Assembly (NCBI RefSeq): GCF_027912535.1
Contig: NZ_CP115465.1
Location: forward strand, 1,840,001-1,904,000
DNA: 64,000 nucleotides
Direction: 5' to 3'
From: Brevundimonas sp. NIBR11
Lineage (GTDB): Bacteria; Pseudomonadota; Alphaproteobacteria; Caulobacterales; Caulobacteraceae
Shown here: positions 50,061 to 58,735 of the stretch, in pieces
Position numbering within the stretch: position 1 is the stretch's first letter
How the letters are laid out: every line of letters starts with the position of its first letter
Position numbers and translations under genes: made by a program
Notes under the pieces: model-generated
What the model saw: only the letters and a program-made list of their open reading frames with translations
The model's database searches: none
What the model was told of the DNA's origin: nothing

Positions 50061-50735
50061 TCAGGGCTGAAGGCGCGTCCGCCTCCAGCCGTCGCCGTCC
50101 CGCGTGAACAGCAGCCGGTCGTGCAGCCGAAACGGCCGGTCGCGCCAGAACTCTATCGCCTGCGGGGTCACCCGCCATCCCGTCCAGCGTTCGGGGCGAG
50201 GCACGTCCTGGCCTTCGAACCGCGCCGCCTCTCGCGCCACCGCCGCTTCCAGCGCCGCCCGGCCGGCCAGCGGCCGCGACTGATCCGAGGCCCAGGCCCC
50301 GATCCGGCTCTCGCGCGCCCGGCTGGCGAAATAGGCGTCCGCCTCCTCGGCCGTGACGGGCTCGACCGCCCCCCTTACCCGCACCTGCCGCCGCAGAGAT
50401 TTCCAGTGGAACAACAGGGCCGCGCGCGGCGTCGCCTCCAACTCTACGCCCTTTGCGCTCTCCCGGTTCGAATAGAAGGTGAAGCCGCGCCCATCGACGT
50501 CCTTCAGAAGCACCATCCGACTGTCCGGCGCGCCGTCCGCGTCCACGGTCGACAGGGCCATGGCGTTGGCGTCGTTCGGCTCATGAGCCTTGGCCTGCTC
50601 CAGCCATTCGACGAACAGGCCGATCGGCTCGGGTCGGTCGAAGATCGTCTCGTCCCCGTTCGCGGCCAGGGCGGCGGCATAGTCGCGGGCGTACTCCTCG
50701 CGGGTCGGGCTGGGCGGAATGGCGGGGTTGGTCAT
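50061..50735 (-). CDS. pdxH: Pyridoxamine/pyridoxine 5'-phosphate oxidase
   Basis: A FMN-dependent oxidase of 224 residues that forms pyridoxal 5'-phosphate from PNP or PMP. The FMN-contacting [18 protein letters not shown], the [15 protein letters not shown] segment and the C-terminal [20 protein letters not shown] match the family closely. The ATG at 50735 gives the usual short N-terminal arm, and an ATG at 50744 is also in frame. The enzyme supports the several PLP enzymes in the cell, including the aminotransferase at 13195. It is divergent from the J-domain-like gene. Confidence 0.95.
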   Translation of the reverse strand: MTNPAIPPSPTREEYARDYAAALAANGDETIFDRPEPIGLFVEWLEQAKAHEPNDANAMALSTVDADGAPDSRMVLLKDVDGRGFTFYSNRESAKGVELEATPRAALLFHWKSLRRQVRVRGAVEPVTAEEADAYFASRARESRIGAWASDQSRPLAGRAALEAAVAREAARFEGQDVPRPERWTGWRVTPQAIEFWRDRPFRLHDRLLFTRDGDGWRRTRLQP

Positions 50736-50772
50736 GGGCCGCATATAGCAAGGGCCTCGTCGACCTGCACGG

Positions 50773-50787
50773 TTAACCCGGCATTGA
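50773..50787. promoter_or_regulatory. CtrA-like box TTAA-N7-TTGA
   Basis: TTAACCCGGCATTGA matches TTAA-N7-TTAA at seven of eight positions, in the divergent space between pdxH and the J-domain-like gene, 16 bases before the latter's start. It is predicted only by pattern. Confidence 0.3.
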
Positions 50788-50802
50788 CCATGCCGACGGC
50801 CT

Positions 50803-51528
50803 ATGGAGCGGATGAGCGCGCCCGGTCCCAGCCTGAACGAAGCCTTCGCAGTCCTGGGTCTGCACGGTCCGACGGAACAGGAGGCCCTGGCCCGCGCCTT
50901 CCGAGTGGCGGTCAAGAGCGCCCGGCCCGACCACCCCGGCGGCGACGCCGAACGCTTCCGCCGGGTCATCGCCGCCTATCGTTTGATCCAGTCGGAAGGC
51001 GCGCGCCCCGCTCTCGCCGCCCCGGTCCAGCGCCCGACGGCCCTTCCCGTCGTCGGCCTGACGCCGCTGGAGGCTCTCTTCGGTGGCGACACCACCGTCC
51101 GGCTCGGCGACCGCATTCTTCGCGTCCACGCGCCGGCCGGCATGCGCACCGGCGAGCATCTGCGCCTCAAGGGCGGCGCCGAGGACGGCTCCGACCTCTA
51201 CCTCCCCGTCCTGATCCGCCCCGCCGACGGCATGAGCGTGCTGGGCGACGACCTCTATATGAGCGCGCCGGTCGCGCCCCGCGTCCTGGCCGATGGCGGT
51301 CGTGTGGAGATCGAGACCCACGCTGGCCCCCGCGACGCCTGGGTCGCCCCCGGCTTGACCATGCCTGTGCGGCTTCGCCTGCGTGGCCTGGGCCTCCCCG
51401 CACGCGGCTCACGCCCTCAAGGCCACCTGTTCGTGTCGCTGAAGCCATCCGAGGACTCGCCCTCCGCCGCCGAAGACCTGCTGGCCCGCTTCACCCGTGT
51501 CTGGACGCCGGACCGCCTCGCCGCGTAA
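50803..51528 (+). CDS. DnaJ/CbpA-like protein with a degenerate J domain
   Basis: A 241-residue protein. Residues about 8-67 look like a J domain ([31 protein letters not shown]), but the invariant His-Pro-Asp is Arg41-Pro42-Asp43 followed by HPGGD. The loss of that His normally abolishes stimulation of DnaK ATPase. Residues about 85-230 resemble the substrate-binding C-terminal domains of DnaJ/CbpA ([38 protein letters not shown]). No zinc-finger cysteines are present. It starts 67 bases from pdxH, divergently, and precedes aroC by 12 bases. Confidence 0.78.
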   Translation: MERMSAPGPSLNEAFAVLGLHGPTEQEALARAFRVAVKSARPDHPGGDAERFRRVIAAYRLIQSEGARPALAAPVQRPTALPVVGLTPLEALFGGDTTVRLGDRILRVHAPAGMRTGEHLRLKGGAEDGSDLYLPVLIRPADGMSVLGDDLYMSAPVAPRVLADGGRVEIETHAGPRDAWVAPGLTMPVRLRLRGLGLPARGSRPQGHLFVSLKPSEDSPSAAEDLLARFTRVWTPDRLAA

Positions 51529-51540
51529 GCGGGACAGGAC

Positions 51541-52626
51541 ATGTCCCACAACACCTTCGGCCATCTTTTCCGCGTGACCACCTGGGGCGAAAGCCACGGG
51601 CCGGCGATCGGCTGTGTCGTGGATGGATGTCCGCCGTTGATTTCGCTCACCGAGGCAGACATCCAACCCTGGCTCGACCTGCGCAAGCCCGGCGGCAGCC
51701 GCTTCGTCACCCAGCGCCAGGAGACCGACGTCGCCCGCATCCTGTCCGGCGTCTTCGACGACGGCGCGGGCCCGGTCACGACCGGGACCCCCATCGCCAT
51801 CCACATCGACAACGTCGATGCCCGATCGAAGGACTACGGCGAGATCGCCCGCGCCTACCGGCCCGGCCACGCCGATATGACCTATCAGACCAAATACGGT
51901 GTCCGCGACCATCGCGGCGGCGGTCGCTCCTCGGCTCGCGAGACCGCCAGCCGTGTCGCCGCCGGCGCCGTCGCCCGCCGCGTCCTCGGCGACGGCGTCA
52001 CGATCCGCGCGGGCGTGGTCCAACTCGGTCCGCACAAGATCGCGCCAGAGGCCGTCGACTTTTCCGCCGTCTACGACAATCCCTTGTTCGCGGCCTCCGC
52101 CGAAGTCGTCCCCGCCTGGGAAGAGTATCTAGACGGCGTCCGCAAGGCCGGCTCCTCCATCGGCGCCGTCGTGGCGCTGGATGTCACAGGCGTCCCAGCC
52201 GGCTGGGGCTCGCCCCTCTACGGCAAGCTCGACGCTGACCTGGCCGCCGCCATGATGTCCATCAACGCGGTCAAGGGCGTGGAGATCGGCGCCGGGTTCG
52301 GCGCGGCCGAACTGTCGGGCGAGGAGAACGCCGACGAAATGCGCTTGGGCGACGACGGCCAGATCGTCTTCGGCTCCAACCACGCCGGCGGCGTTCTGGG
52401 AGGCATCTCGACCGGCCAGCCCCTCACGGCCCGCGTCGCCTTCAAGCCGACCTCATCCATCCTGACCCCCCGCCAGACGATCACTCGCGACGGAACCCAG
52501 ACCGATCTGCGCACCAAGGGCCGCCACGACCCCTGCGTCGCCCTGCGCGGGGTTCCGGTGGTCGAAGCCATGGCCGCCTGCGTCCTCGCCGACGCCATGC
52601 TGAGGCACCGCGCTCAGGTCGGGTGA
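51541..52626 (+). CDS. aroC: Chorismate synthase
   Basis: A FMN-dependent enzyme of 361 residues that catalyses the last step of the shikimate pathway, EPSP to chorismate. All three family signatures are present: [14 protein letters not shown] near the N terminus (catalytic His), [20 protein letters not shown] (about 124-143) and [15 protein letters not shown] with the later RTDPCVA-like [13 protein letters not shown]. The length is normal for bacterial AroC. It starts 12 bases after the J-domain-like gene and may share its transcript. A long imperfect hairpin lies after its stop. Confidence 0.96.
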   Translation: MSHNTFGHLFRVTTWGESHGPAIGCVVDGCPPLISLTEADIQPWLDLRKPGGSRFVTQRQETDVARILSGVFDDGAGPVTTGTPIAIHIDNVDARSKDYGEIARAYRPGHADMTYQTKYGVRDHRGGGRSSARETASRVAAGAVARRVLGDGVTIRAGVVQLGPHKIAPEAVDFSAVYDNPLFAASAEVVPAWEEYLDGVRKAGSSIGAVVALDVTGVPAGWGSPLYGKLDADLAAAMMSINAVKGVEIGAGFGAAELSGEENADEMRLGDDGQIVFGSNHAGGVLGGISTGQPLTARVAFKPTSSILTPRQTITRDGTQTDLRTKGRHDPCVALRGVPVVEAMAACVLADAMLRHRAQVG

Positions 52627-52672
52627 CGGCCTGACCTGGAAAAGTGTGCGCTGATCCCGCAAGATCAGGCCG
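52627..52672 (+). terminator. Possible terminator hairpin after aroC
   Basis: CGGCCTGA (52627-52634) pairs perfectly with TCAGGCCG (52665-52672) across a 30-base loop directly after the aroC stop. There is no U-tract, so this is a weak candidate. Confidence 0.35.
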
Positions 52673-52722
52673 CAAGAAGACAGGTCATCTTCCGTTCACC
52701 ACGTTCGGGCTAGACGTTCAGC

Positions 52723-52995
52723 ATGACCCAGACCCTGTCCCGCACTGCCGCCCTCGCCGCCGTCCTGGCGGGCTCGCTGATGCTCCAGGGCTGTCTGGTC
52801 GGAGCCGTCGTCGGTACGGCTGGGGCGGTCGTGGGTGGCGCCGCCAAGGCGACCGGAGCCGTCGTCGGCGCCGGCGTCGACGCGGTCACCACCTCGGACG
52901 AGGAAACCCGCGCCCGTCGCGAACGCGAACAGCGCGACTGGGAACGCGAGCAACGCCGCTGCGAACAGCGCCAGGCGCGCGGTCAGCGCTGCTGA
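52723..52995 (+). CDS. Small glycine-zipper lipoprotein
   Basis: A 90-residue lipoprotein. The lipobox LQGC puts the acylated Cys at residue 24. Next is a glycine/alanine/valine-rich segment (VGAVVGTAGAVVGGAAKATG) of glycine-zipper type that could insert in the membrane or oligomerise. The end is a highly charged Arg/Glu helix with Cys residues (REREQRDWEREQRRC). Such proteins (often called YMGG- or 17-kDa-antigen-like) are common in alphaproteobacteria and have no defined role. It ends one base before the queE stop, convergently. Confidence 0.72.
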   Translation: MTQTLSRTAALAAVLAGSLMLQGCLVGAVVGTAGAVVGGAAKATGAVVGAGVDAVTTSDEETRARREREQRDWEREQRRCEQRQARGQRC

Positions 52996-52996
52996 C

Positions 52997-53632
52997 CTAC
53001 CGCACCCCGATGTATTTGTGCGTCTGGACGCTGAGCCGCCATTTCGGGTGGCGCAGGCAAAAGGCCATGGCAGCCGCCGTATTGGCCGCCTGGTCCGGCC
53101 CATCCATGGGCTGCAGCCAGAAGCGCTCGAAATCCAGATCGTCGAACCGGTCGGGCATGGCCAGGGGCTGCGGATAGACCAGCTTCAGTTCCTGCCCCCG
53201 CGTCTGCACCACCGGAGCCGCCGCCTTCGGACTGACGCAGATCCAGTCGATCCCCTCGGGCGCCTCGACCGTCCCGTTGGTCTCCACCGCGATGTCGAAA
53301 CCCCGCGCATGCAGGGCCTCGATCAGGGGCGCATCCAGTTGCAACAGCGGCTCTCCGCCCGTGCAGACGACCAGCTTCGGATCGCCGTCACGCCCGATCC
53401 AGAACCCGGCGACATGATCCGCCATCGCCTCGGCCGTCCGGAACTTGCCCCCGCCATCCCCATCCGTGCCCACGAACTCTGTGTCGCAGAAGGTGCAGAC
53501 GGCCGTCTCCCGATCCTGCTCGCGCCCGCTCCACAGATTGCAACCGGCGAACCGCAGGAAGACCGCTGGCCGCCCCGCCTGGCCGCCCTCCCCCTGCACC
53601 GTCAGGAAGGTCTCCTTGACCGAATAGGTCAT
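52997..53632 (-). CDS. queE: 7-carboxy-7-deazaguanine synthase QueE
   Basis: A radical SAM enzyme of 211 residues that converts 6-carboxytetrahydropterin to 7-carboxy-7-deazaguanine on the way to preQ0. The cluster motif is the expanded C-x14-C-x2-C (Cys31, Cys46, Cys49) rather than the common C-x3-C-x2-C, as described for Burkholderia-type Que[12 protein letters not shown] (SAM contact), ETNGT and VSPK segments are intact. The ATG at 53632 overlaps the queC stop (ATGA), so it is translated after queC. The pathway needs QueD, which is not in the window. Confidence 0.93.
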   Translation of the reverse strand: MTYSVKETFLTVQGEGGQAGRPAVFLRFAGCNLWSGREQDRETAVCTFCDTEFVGTDGDGGGKFRTAEAMADHVAGFWIGRDGDPKLVVCTGGEPLLQLDAPLIEALHARGFDIAVETNGTVEAPEGIDWICVSPKAAAPVVQTRGQELKLVYPQPLAMPDRFDDLDFERFWLQPMDGPDQAANTAAAMAFCLRHPKWRLSVQTHKYIGVR

Positions 53633-54351
53633 CGCGACTCTAGCCATTCGCGCCAGCCTGCGTCGCGCAGATCGCAGGCAGGGCAATCCCCGCAGCCATA
53701 GCCCCAGTCATGCCGATGGGTCCGGTCGCCGCGATAGCAGGTGTGGCTCTCTTCCACGATCAGTTCGACCAGGGCATCGCCGCCGATCCCGTGCGCCAGC
53801 TCCCAGGTCTGGGCCTTCGTCAGGTACATCAGCGGCGTCTCGATGGGCGACGGCCTGTCCAGCCCCAGGGTCAGCGCCCGCTCCATGGCGTTGATCGTGT
53901 CGCGCCGACAGTCAGGATAGCCCGAGAAGTCCGTCTCGCACATGCCGCCGACCATGACCGAAAGCCCGCGCCGGTCCGCCAGCGCCGCCGCGCAGGTCAG
54001 GAAGACCAGATTACGCCCCGGCACAAAGGTGTTGGGCAGGCCCCGCGCCCCGACCTCGATGGCGCGGTCGGTCGTCATCGCCGTCTCGCCGATGGCCCCG
54101 AACCCCGTCAGATCGACCACATGGTCCGGCCCGAGCCTATGCGCGAACTGCGGCAGCACCCTCGCCATCCCTTCGCGCACGCGCAGCCGCGCGGCCATCT
54201 CCACCGCGTGGCGCTGGCCATAGTCGAAGCCGACCGTCTCGACCCGCTCGTACCGATCCAGCGCCCAGGCCAGGCAGGTCGCGCTGTCCTGCCCGCCCGA
54301 GAACAGGACCAGGGCGTCGTGGGCGGTGTCGGTCGGTTGGGTATCGGTCAT
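53629..54351 (-). CDS. queC: 7-cyano-7-deazaguanine synthase QueC
   Basis: An ATP-dependent enzyme of 240 residues that turns 7-carboxy-7-deazaguanine into preQ0, the precursor of queuosine. The PP-loop is FSGGQDS at 17-23, and the zinc-binding cysteines are clustered at the C terminus (HTCYRG, then [12 protein letters not shown]). The GFDYGQRH segment is typical. The ATG at 54351 gives the family-normal length, since the upstream extension is not coding. It is coupled to queE. In its leader there is a small hairpin with a GAAA loop (54366-54379) 14 bases upstream of the start. Confidence 0.95.
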   Translation of the reverse strand: MTDTQPTDTAHDALVLFSGGQDSATCLAWALDRYERVETVGFDYGQRHAVEMAARLRVREGMARVLPQFAHRLGPDHVVDLTGFGAIGETAMTTDRAIEVGARGLPNTFVPGRNLVFLTCAAALADRRGLSVMVGGMCETDFSGYPDCRRDTINAMERALTLGLDRPSPIETPLMYLTKAQTWELAHGIGGDALVELIVEESHTCYRGDRTHRHDWGYGCGDCPACDLRDAGWREWLESR

Positions 54352-54365
54352 GACGGGCCTGCGGT

Positions 54366-54379
54366 CGGCCTTTCGGCCG
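54366..54379 (-). promoter_or_regulatory. GNRA-type hairpin in the queC leader
   Basis: CGGCC (54366-54370) pairs with GGCCG (54375-54379), and on the minus strand the loop is GAAA. It lies close to the ribosome-binding region of queC. It does not match the preQ1 riboswitch pattern I know. Confidence 0.35.
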
Positions 54380-54556
54380 CGCGCATCGACTTCAGTACAG
54401 GGATCAAAAGAACGCCGGATCTCTACACCAGACCCGCCGATCCCGCAAAAGCGACCGGTGTCATCCAACTGCCGAAAAGGGACTGTTCGACGACTTAACG
54501 CTTTTGCAAACGGTTATCCCGCATTGTCCACCGGCATTACGGGAGTTTCGGCCAGT

Positions 54557-56182
54557 ATGCCGACGATCGAAGTTCTGACTGAACGCGCCGAACCGGTCGC
54601 GCCGAACACTCCGGCGGCCGAGATTTTCGCGCGTTTCCAGCGTGAGCCGGACACGCTCGTCATTCCCGTCGTCGAGAACGACCGCCCGGTGGGCCTGGTT
54701 GAACGCAACGCCTTCCTCATCAAGATCGCCGGCCCCTTCGGCCACGCCCTCTACGCCAACCGCGCGGTGTCCCACGTCATGGATCCCGAGCCGGCCGTGG
54801 TCGACGCCGGGGTCCGCATCGACGCCTTCTGCGACATCCTGATCAAGGGCGGCGCGGGTTCCTTGATGCGGGGTTTCATCGTCACGCGTGGCGGTCGCTA
54901 TCGCGGCATCGGCACCGCCGTCTCCCTGCTCCAGGCCGTCAACGAACAGCAGCGCAGCCAGAACGCCGAACTGGCCGCCCAGCAGCGCGCCCTGACCGAC
55001 AGCCGCACCCAGGCCCTGGCCTCGGCCCGCGCCAAGTCCCAGTTCCTGGCCATCATGAGCCACGAGTTGCGCACCCCGATGAACGGCGTCCTCGCCGTCG
55101 CCGAACTGCTGCGGCGCCAGCCCCTGAACGAAGCGGCCCACGCCCACGTCCAGACGATCGTCGATTCCTCCGAGACCCTGCTGCGCATCCTCCAGGACGC
55201 GCTCGACCTCTCGCGCGCCGAGGCCGGCGAACTGGAGATGAACCCGGCCCCGACCCCACTGCGCGCCCTGATGGACGATATCGAGGCCATGTGGGCCCCG
55301 CGCGCGTCCCAGGATCACGTCCGCCTGATGGTGGGCTACGAGGGCGACACCGAACTGAGCGCAGACCTCGACGGCGTCCGCATCAAACAGGTCTTCAACA
55401 ACCTGATCGGCAACGCCCTGAAGTTCGCCCGCAACGGCGTGGTCGAGGCCAGCCTTAAGGCCTGGTCCGAGAACGGTCAGGTCCGCATGGAGGCTCGCGT
55501 CCGCGACGACGGCCCCGGCGTGGACGCCGACCGCGTGGACGCCATCTTCGAACCCTTCGTGCACGGTTCCGGCCCCGACGGCGCGGGCTTGGGCCTGTCG
55601 ATCTGCCGCCAGATCGTCGACCGCATGGACGGCCGCATCTGGGCCGAGAACAACGCTGGTCGCGGCGCCACCTTCGCCTTCGACGTCGCCGCCCCCCTGT
55701 CGGAAAAGGTCGCGGACGAGGCGTCCAACGTCTCCGCCCTGGCTGAGCTGGAGCTTCAGGCCAATCCGCACATCCTGATCGTCGACGACAACGCCACCAA
55801 CCGCGTGGTCGCCCAGGCGCTGTGCGAGATGTTCGGCTGTTCGTCCGAAACGGCGGAAGACGGGGTCGAGGCGCTGGAAGCCGTCCAAGCCCGCCCGTTC
55901 GACCTGATCCTGATGGACATCAAGATGCCGCGCATGGACGGCGTCCAGGCGACACAGGCCATCCGCGCCCTGACGGGTCCGGAGCGCAACATCCCCATCG
56001 TCGCCCTGACCGCCAACGCCGACCCGGACGACGCGAAGCACTACCTCTCCATCGGCATGGCCGCCGTGGTCGAAAAGCCGATCAAGCCCGAACGCCTGCG
56101 GATGGCCATGAACACCGCCCTGTCGGAACCGGCCGAGGTCGCGGGCGATGCCGCCCCGATGCGCAAAGGCCGCGCCGCCTAG
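54557..56182 (+). CDS. Hybrid sensor histidine kinase with N-terminal CBS-like sensor and C-terminal receiver
   Basis: A cytoplasmic hybrid kinase of 541 residues without membrane segments. Residues about 1-130 resemble a CBS-pair sensor (LVIPVVENDRPVGLVERNAF and RGFIVTRGGRYRGIGTAVSL). A coiled linker leads to HisKA with His169 in SHELRTP and the ATPase with NNLIGNALKFA, RDDGPGV and GLGLSI. The receiver (about 405-520) has the phosphoacceptor Asp454 in LMDIKMPRMDG. The ATG at 54557 was chosen after 205 bases that hold the queC promoter. No cognate histidine phosphotransfer or response-regulator gene adjoins, so it probably works in a phosphorelay elsewhere. Confidence 0.88.
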   Translation: MPTIEVLTERAEPVAPNTPAAEIFARFQREPDTLVIPVVENDRPVGLVERNAFLIKIAGPFGHALYANRAVSHVMDPEPAVVDAGVRIDAFCDILIKGGAGSLMRGFIVTRGGRYRGIGTAVSLLQAVNEQQRSQNAELAAQQRALTDSRTQALASARAKSQFLAIMSHELRTPMNGVLAVAELLRRQPLNEAAHAHVQTIVDSSETLLRILQDALDLSRAEAGELEMNPAPTPLRALMDDIEAMWAPRASQDHVRLMVGYEGDTELSADLDGVRIKQVFNNLIGNALKFARNGVVEASLKAWSENGQVRMEARVRDDGPGVDADRVDAIFEPFVHGSGPDGAGLGLSICRQIVDRMDGRIWAENNAGRGATFAFDVAAPLSEKVADEASNVSALAELELQANPHILIVDDNATNRVVAQALCEMFGCSSETAEDGVEALEAVQARPFDLILMDIKMPRMDGVQATQAIRALTGPERNIPIVALTANADPDDAKHYLSIGMAAVVEKPIKPERLRMAMNTALSEPAEVAGDAAPMRKGRAA

Positions 56183-56272
56183 AAGCGAACTGCCGCCGTC
56201 AGCACTGCCGCAGGAGTCCGGCTGACGAGTGCTGGATCACCAACCTGATGCTGGCCGAGAGGCTTGGCCGCA

Positions 56273-57322
56273 TTATCGTTCCGCCGGTCCTCCCGCCGCC
56301 GTCTCCTCGTCCTCGTCGTCATAGCCGACCAGCCTCAGCGCCCGCGCCTTCATCCCGTTGATCTCGGCCCAGCGCAGTAGACCCTCCTCCCGGCCGTGGG
56401 TGATCCAGACCTCCTCGGGGCGAATCTCCTCGAAGGTGGCGATCAGTTCGGGCCAGTCGGCGTGATCTGAGATCACCAGCGGCAGCTCCACCCCCCTCTG
56501 TCGCGCCCGCGCCTTGACCAGCATCCAGCCCGACGCAAACGCCGTCACCGGATCGGCGAACCGCCGCGCCCAGCGGTCCTGGATCGCCGAGGGCGGCGCG
56601 ATGGCCACCTCTCCGCCCAGCGCCCCCGCCTTCAGCCCCGTCGCCGGCAGGATCGGCCCCAGGTCGACGCCCTCGCGCTCATAGAGCCGGTTCAGCCGCT
56701 CCAGGGCGCCATGGACATAGATAGGCCGCTCCCACCCCGCCTCGCGCAGCAGCCTGATCACCCGCTGCGCCTTGCCCAGCGCATAGGCCCCGACCAGGTG
56801 CGCCCGCTCCGGGAACTGGCCCAGCGACTGGACCAGCCGTCCGATCTCCTCGGCGTCCGGGGGATGGGTGAAGACCGGCAGGCCGAACGTCGCCTCCGAG
56901 ATGAAGACGTGACAGGGCGTGGCTTCAAAGCTCACACAGGTCGGATCGCGACGGCGCTTGTAGTCGCCCGACACCACCATGGTCAGGCCCTGATAGCTGA
57001 CCACCGCCTGGGCCGAGCCCAGCACATGTCCCGCCGGGACCAGTTTGATCTCCACCCCGTTGTGGCTCGCCGTCCCCCCGTACTCGACCGGCTGGCGCAA
57101 CACGGTGAAGTCCTCCCCATAGCGCTCGGCCATGATGGCCAGTGTCTGCCCCGTCGCCAGCACCGCGCCATGCCCCGAGCGCGCATGGTCGGAGTGACCG
57201 TGGGTGACCACCGCCCGATCCACGGGTCGCACGGGGTCGACATAGAAATCCCCCGGCGGGCAATAGAGCCCCGCCGGCGTCGGTCTCAGCAGGTCTTCGG
57301 GGCGGATCATCGGGCGGGGCAT
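56273..57322 (-). CDS. Metallo-beta-lactamase DNA exonuclease (ligase-associated, LigD-type neighbour)
   Basis: A beta-CASP/metallo-beta-lactamase protein of about 349 residues. The zinc motif is HGHSDH (41-46), followed by PAGHVLGSAQ, SGDYKRRRDP, SEATFGLPV and the C-terminal ISDHADWPEL and WITHGREEG, all typical of the ligase-associated DNA exonuclease group that resembles mRNA 3'-end processing factors. In many alphaproteobacteria it lies beside an ATP-dependent DNA ligase. No ligase is in this window. The ATG at 57322 (or 57310) is used, and ribosome sites are weak for both. It is divergent from the thioesterase gene at 57385. Confidence 0.85.
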   Translation of the reverse strand: MPRPMIRPEDLLRPTPAGLYCPPGDFYVDPVRPVDRAVVTHGHSDHARSGHGAVLATGQTLAIMAERYGEDFTVLRQPVEYGGTASHNGVEIKLVPAGHVLGSAQAVVSYQGLTMVVSGDYKRRRDPTCVSFEATPCHVFISEATFGLPVFTHPPDAEEIGRLVQSLGQFPERAHLVGAYALGKAQRVIRLLREAGWERPIYVHGALERLNRLYEREGVDLGPILPATGLKAGALGGEVAIAPPSAIQDRWARRFADPVTAFASGWMLVKARARQRGVELPLVISDHADWPELIATFEEIRPEEVWITHGREEGLLRWAEINGMKARALRLVGYDDEDEETAAGGPAER

Positions 57323-57384
57323 TTCGTGTTCGGGGGGCTCAGGTCGGGCTTGCACGCGAGGGTGCGCCCGATAAGGACGGTCTC

Positions 57385-57855
57385 ATGAGCGATACGTTCC
57401 TGACCACCCTCCTGCCCCAGCTCGCCTCGGGCGCCGCCCACACCCACGCCCTGGGCTTCGTGTTCGAGGGAATCGTCGGCGACCGGGTCCGCCTGCGGAC
57501 GCCCTGGCGGCCCGATCTGGTCGGCGATCCGGACACGGACGTCATCGCCGGCGGCCTGGTCACCGCCATGCTGGACCATGTCGGCGGCCTCGCGGTCTGG
57601 ACCAAGCTCGGTCGCTACGAGCCCATCGCCACCCTGGACCTGCGCGTCGACTACATGCGCCCTGCCCGCTCCCGCGTCGACCTGCTCTCCGAGGCTCGCT
57701 GCTATCGCGCCACCCGCACCATAGGCTTCGTCCGCGCCTGGGCGTTCGAGGACGACCCGGCCGATCCCGTCGCGGCCGCCCAGGCCACCTATGTCATCTC
57801 GTCCGACGGCGGACGCGGACCCGGCGCCAATCTGAAGAAGGCGGGCGCGGCATGA
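57385..57855 (+). CDS. PaaI family hotdog-fold thioesterase (first of a tandem pair)
   Basis: A 156-residue protein of the hotdog thioesterase superfamily. VIAGGLVTAMLDHVGGLAVW is the central helix of the fold, where the family places H-G-G and an Asp/Glu nucleophile. Here GG is present, but the usual His is Ala. The following ATLDLRVDYMRPA is typical of PaaI. It would hydrolyse acyl- or aryl-CoA. It overlaps the next thioesterase gene by four bases (ATGA). Such tandem pairs may form heteromers. The substrate is unknown, and the degenerate His makes its activity uncertain. Confidence 0.85.
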   Translation: MSDTFLTTLLPQLASGAAHTHALGFVFEGIVGDRVRLRTPWRPDLVGDPDTDVIAGGLVTAMLDHVGGLAVWTKLGRYEPIATLDLRVDYMRPARSRVDLLSEARCYRATRTIGFVRAWAFEDDPADPVAAAQATYVISSDGGRGPGANLKKAGAA

Positions 57856-58250
57856 CCCTTCTGCTCGACACCATCCCCTACGCCCGATTCCTCGGCCTGC
57901 GCACCGATGTAGAGGGCGACGTCCTGACCGTGATCATGCCTTTCGCCGATCACCTCGTCGGCAACCCCATGCTGCCCGCCCTGCACGGTGGCTCCACCGC
58001 CGCGATGCTGGAGCTGACCGCCGTCGCCCAAGTCGCCCACACCTGGCCGCGCCTGCGTCTGCCGCGCCCAATCACGGTCACCACCGCCTACCTTCGCTCA
58101 GGCAAGCCGATGGACGTCTACGCTCGCGCCCGCATCTCCCGCGCCGGCCGCCGGGTCGCGCACGTTCTGGCTGAAGCGTGGCAGGACGACCCCGCCCAGC
58201 CCATCGCCAGCCTGGCCGCACACTTCTCGATGGACGAAAACAACGAATAG
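57852..58250 (+). CDS. PaaI family hotdog-fold thioesterase (second of a tandem pair)
   Basis: A 132-residue hotdog protein. The central LPALHGGSTAAMLELTAVAQ has the complete H-G-G motif with a Glu in the helix, and PITVTTAYLRSGKPMDVYAR forms the typical back strand. It should therefore be the catalytic partner if the pair makes a heteromeric thioesterase. It is translationally coupled to the upstream gene. Phenylacetate or other aromatic catabolic genes are absent nearby, so a general acyl-CoA proofreading role is possible. Confidence 0.87.
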   Translation: MTLLLDTIPYARFLGLRTDVEGDVLTVIMPFADHLVGNPMLPALHGGSTAAMLELTAVAQVAHTWPRLRLPRPITVTTAYLRSGKPMDVYARARISRAGRRVAHVLAEAWQDDPAQPIASLAAHFSMDENNE

Positions 58251-58315
58251 TTGCGCCCAAATTCGGCCTATGGTTATTTCGCCACTGTGGCGCTTGGCCA
58301 CGGGGGGAATCATCC

Positions 58316-58687
58316 ATGAGCAAGGAAACCGTCGGCGAGGCTCTGTCCGCCCGCCTGCACTCGGCCGAAGCCGCGATCGATCTGGCGTTAAGCGAAGTCG
58401 CCCATCTGGCCGCCATGCTGCCTGCGGCGCGATCCCAGGCCTACCTGTCGGCCGTCACAGGCCAGAAGGCGTTCGACGGCGCCGCCGCCGCCATCGGCGC
58501 CCTGACCCAGGCGCGTTCGAACATGGTCGACACCCACAACACCTTGGCCGCCCTGGCCCGGAAAATGGGCCTCGACACGGTGGCTGTGGGCCCGCTGGAC
58601 AAGCCGGAAGACCCCGTTCCCATCGGCGGCGGCGTCAGCCAATCGCTCACCCCTATGGTTAAAGAAGTCCTACCCACCTCGCTCTAG
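58316..58687 (+). CDS. Unknown helical protein with VGPLDKP motif (paralogue 1)
   Basis: A 123-residue protein of unknown function. It is predicted largely helical from residue 3 to about 88 (Ala, Leu and Glu rich; LHSAEAAIDLALSEVAHLAA). Then comes AVGPLDKPEDP at about 90-100, and a loose C-terminal tail. The ATG at 58316 has GGGGGGAA upstream. It has a paralogue immediately downstream (58736) with the same plan. No transmembrane or signal segment is present, and no cysteine. Nothing links it to the thioesterases, from which it is separated by 65 bases. Confidence 0.7.
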   Translation: MSKETVGEALSARLHSAEAAIDLALSEVAHLAAMLPAARSQAYLSAVTGQKAFDGAAAAIGALTQARSNMVDTHNTLAALARKMGLDTVAVGPLDKPEDPVPIGGGVSQSLTPMVKEVLPTSL

Positions 58688-58692
58688 ACGTG

Positions 58693-58707
58693 TTAAGAAT
58701 GCCTTTA
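58693..58707. promoter_or_regulatory. CtrA-like box TTAA-N7-TTTA
   Basis: TTAAGAATGCCTTTA matches TTAA-N7-TTAA at seven of eight fixed positions, 28 bases before the start of the second paralogue. In Caulobacterales such boxes near a promoter often mark CtrA control. Confidence 0.35.
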
Positions 58708-58735
58708 CCAATGTAACTTTTTGGAAGGGGCTAAC

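Noticed and set aside
54352..54480. preQ1 riboswitch in the queC leader
   Set aside because: The leader lacks the compact pseudoknot pattern of preQ1-I or -II aptamers that I know. Only a GAAA-loop hairpin is present.
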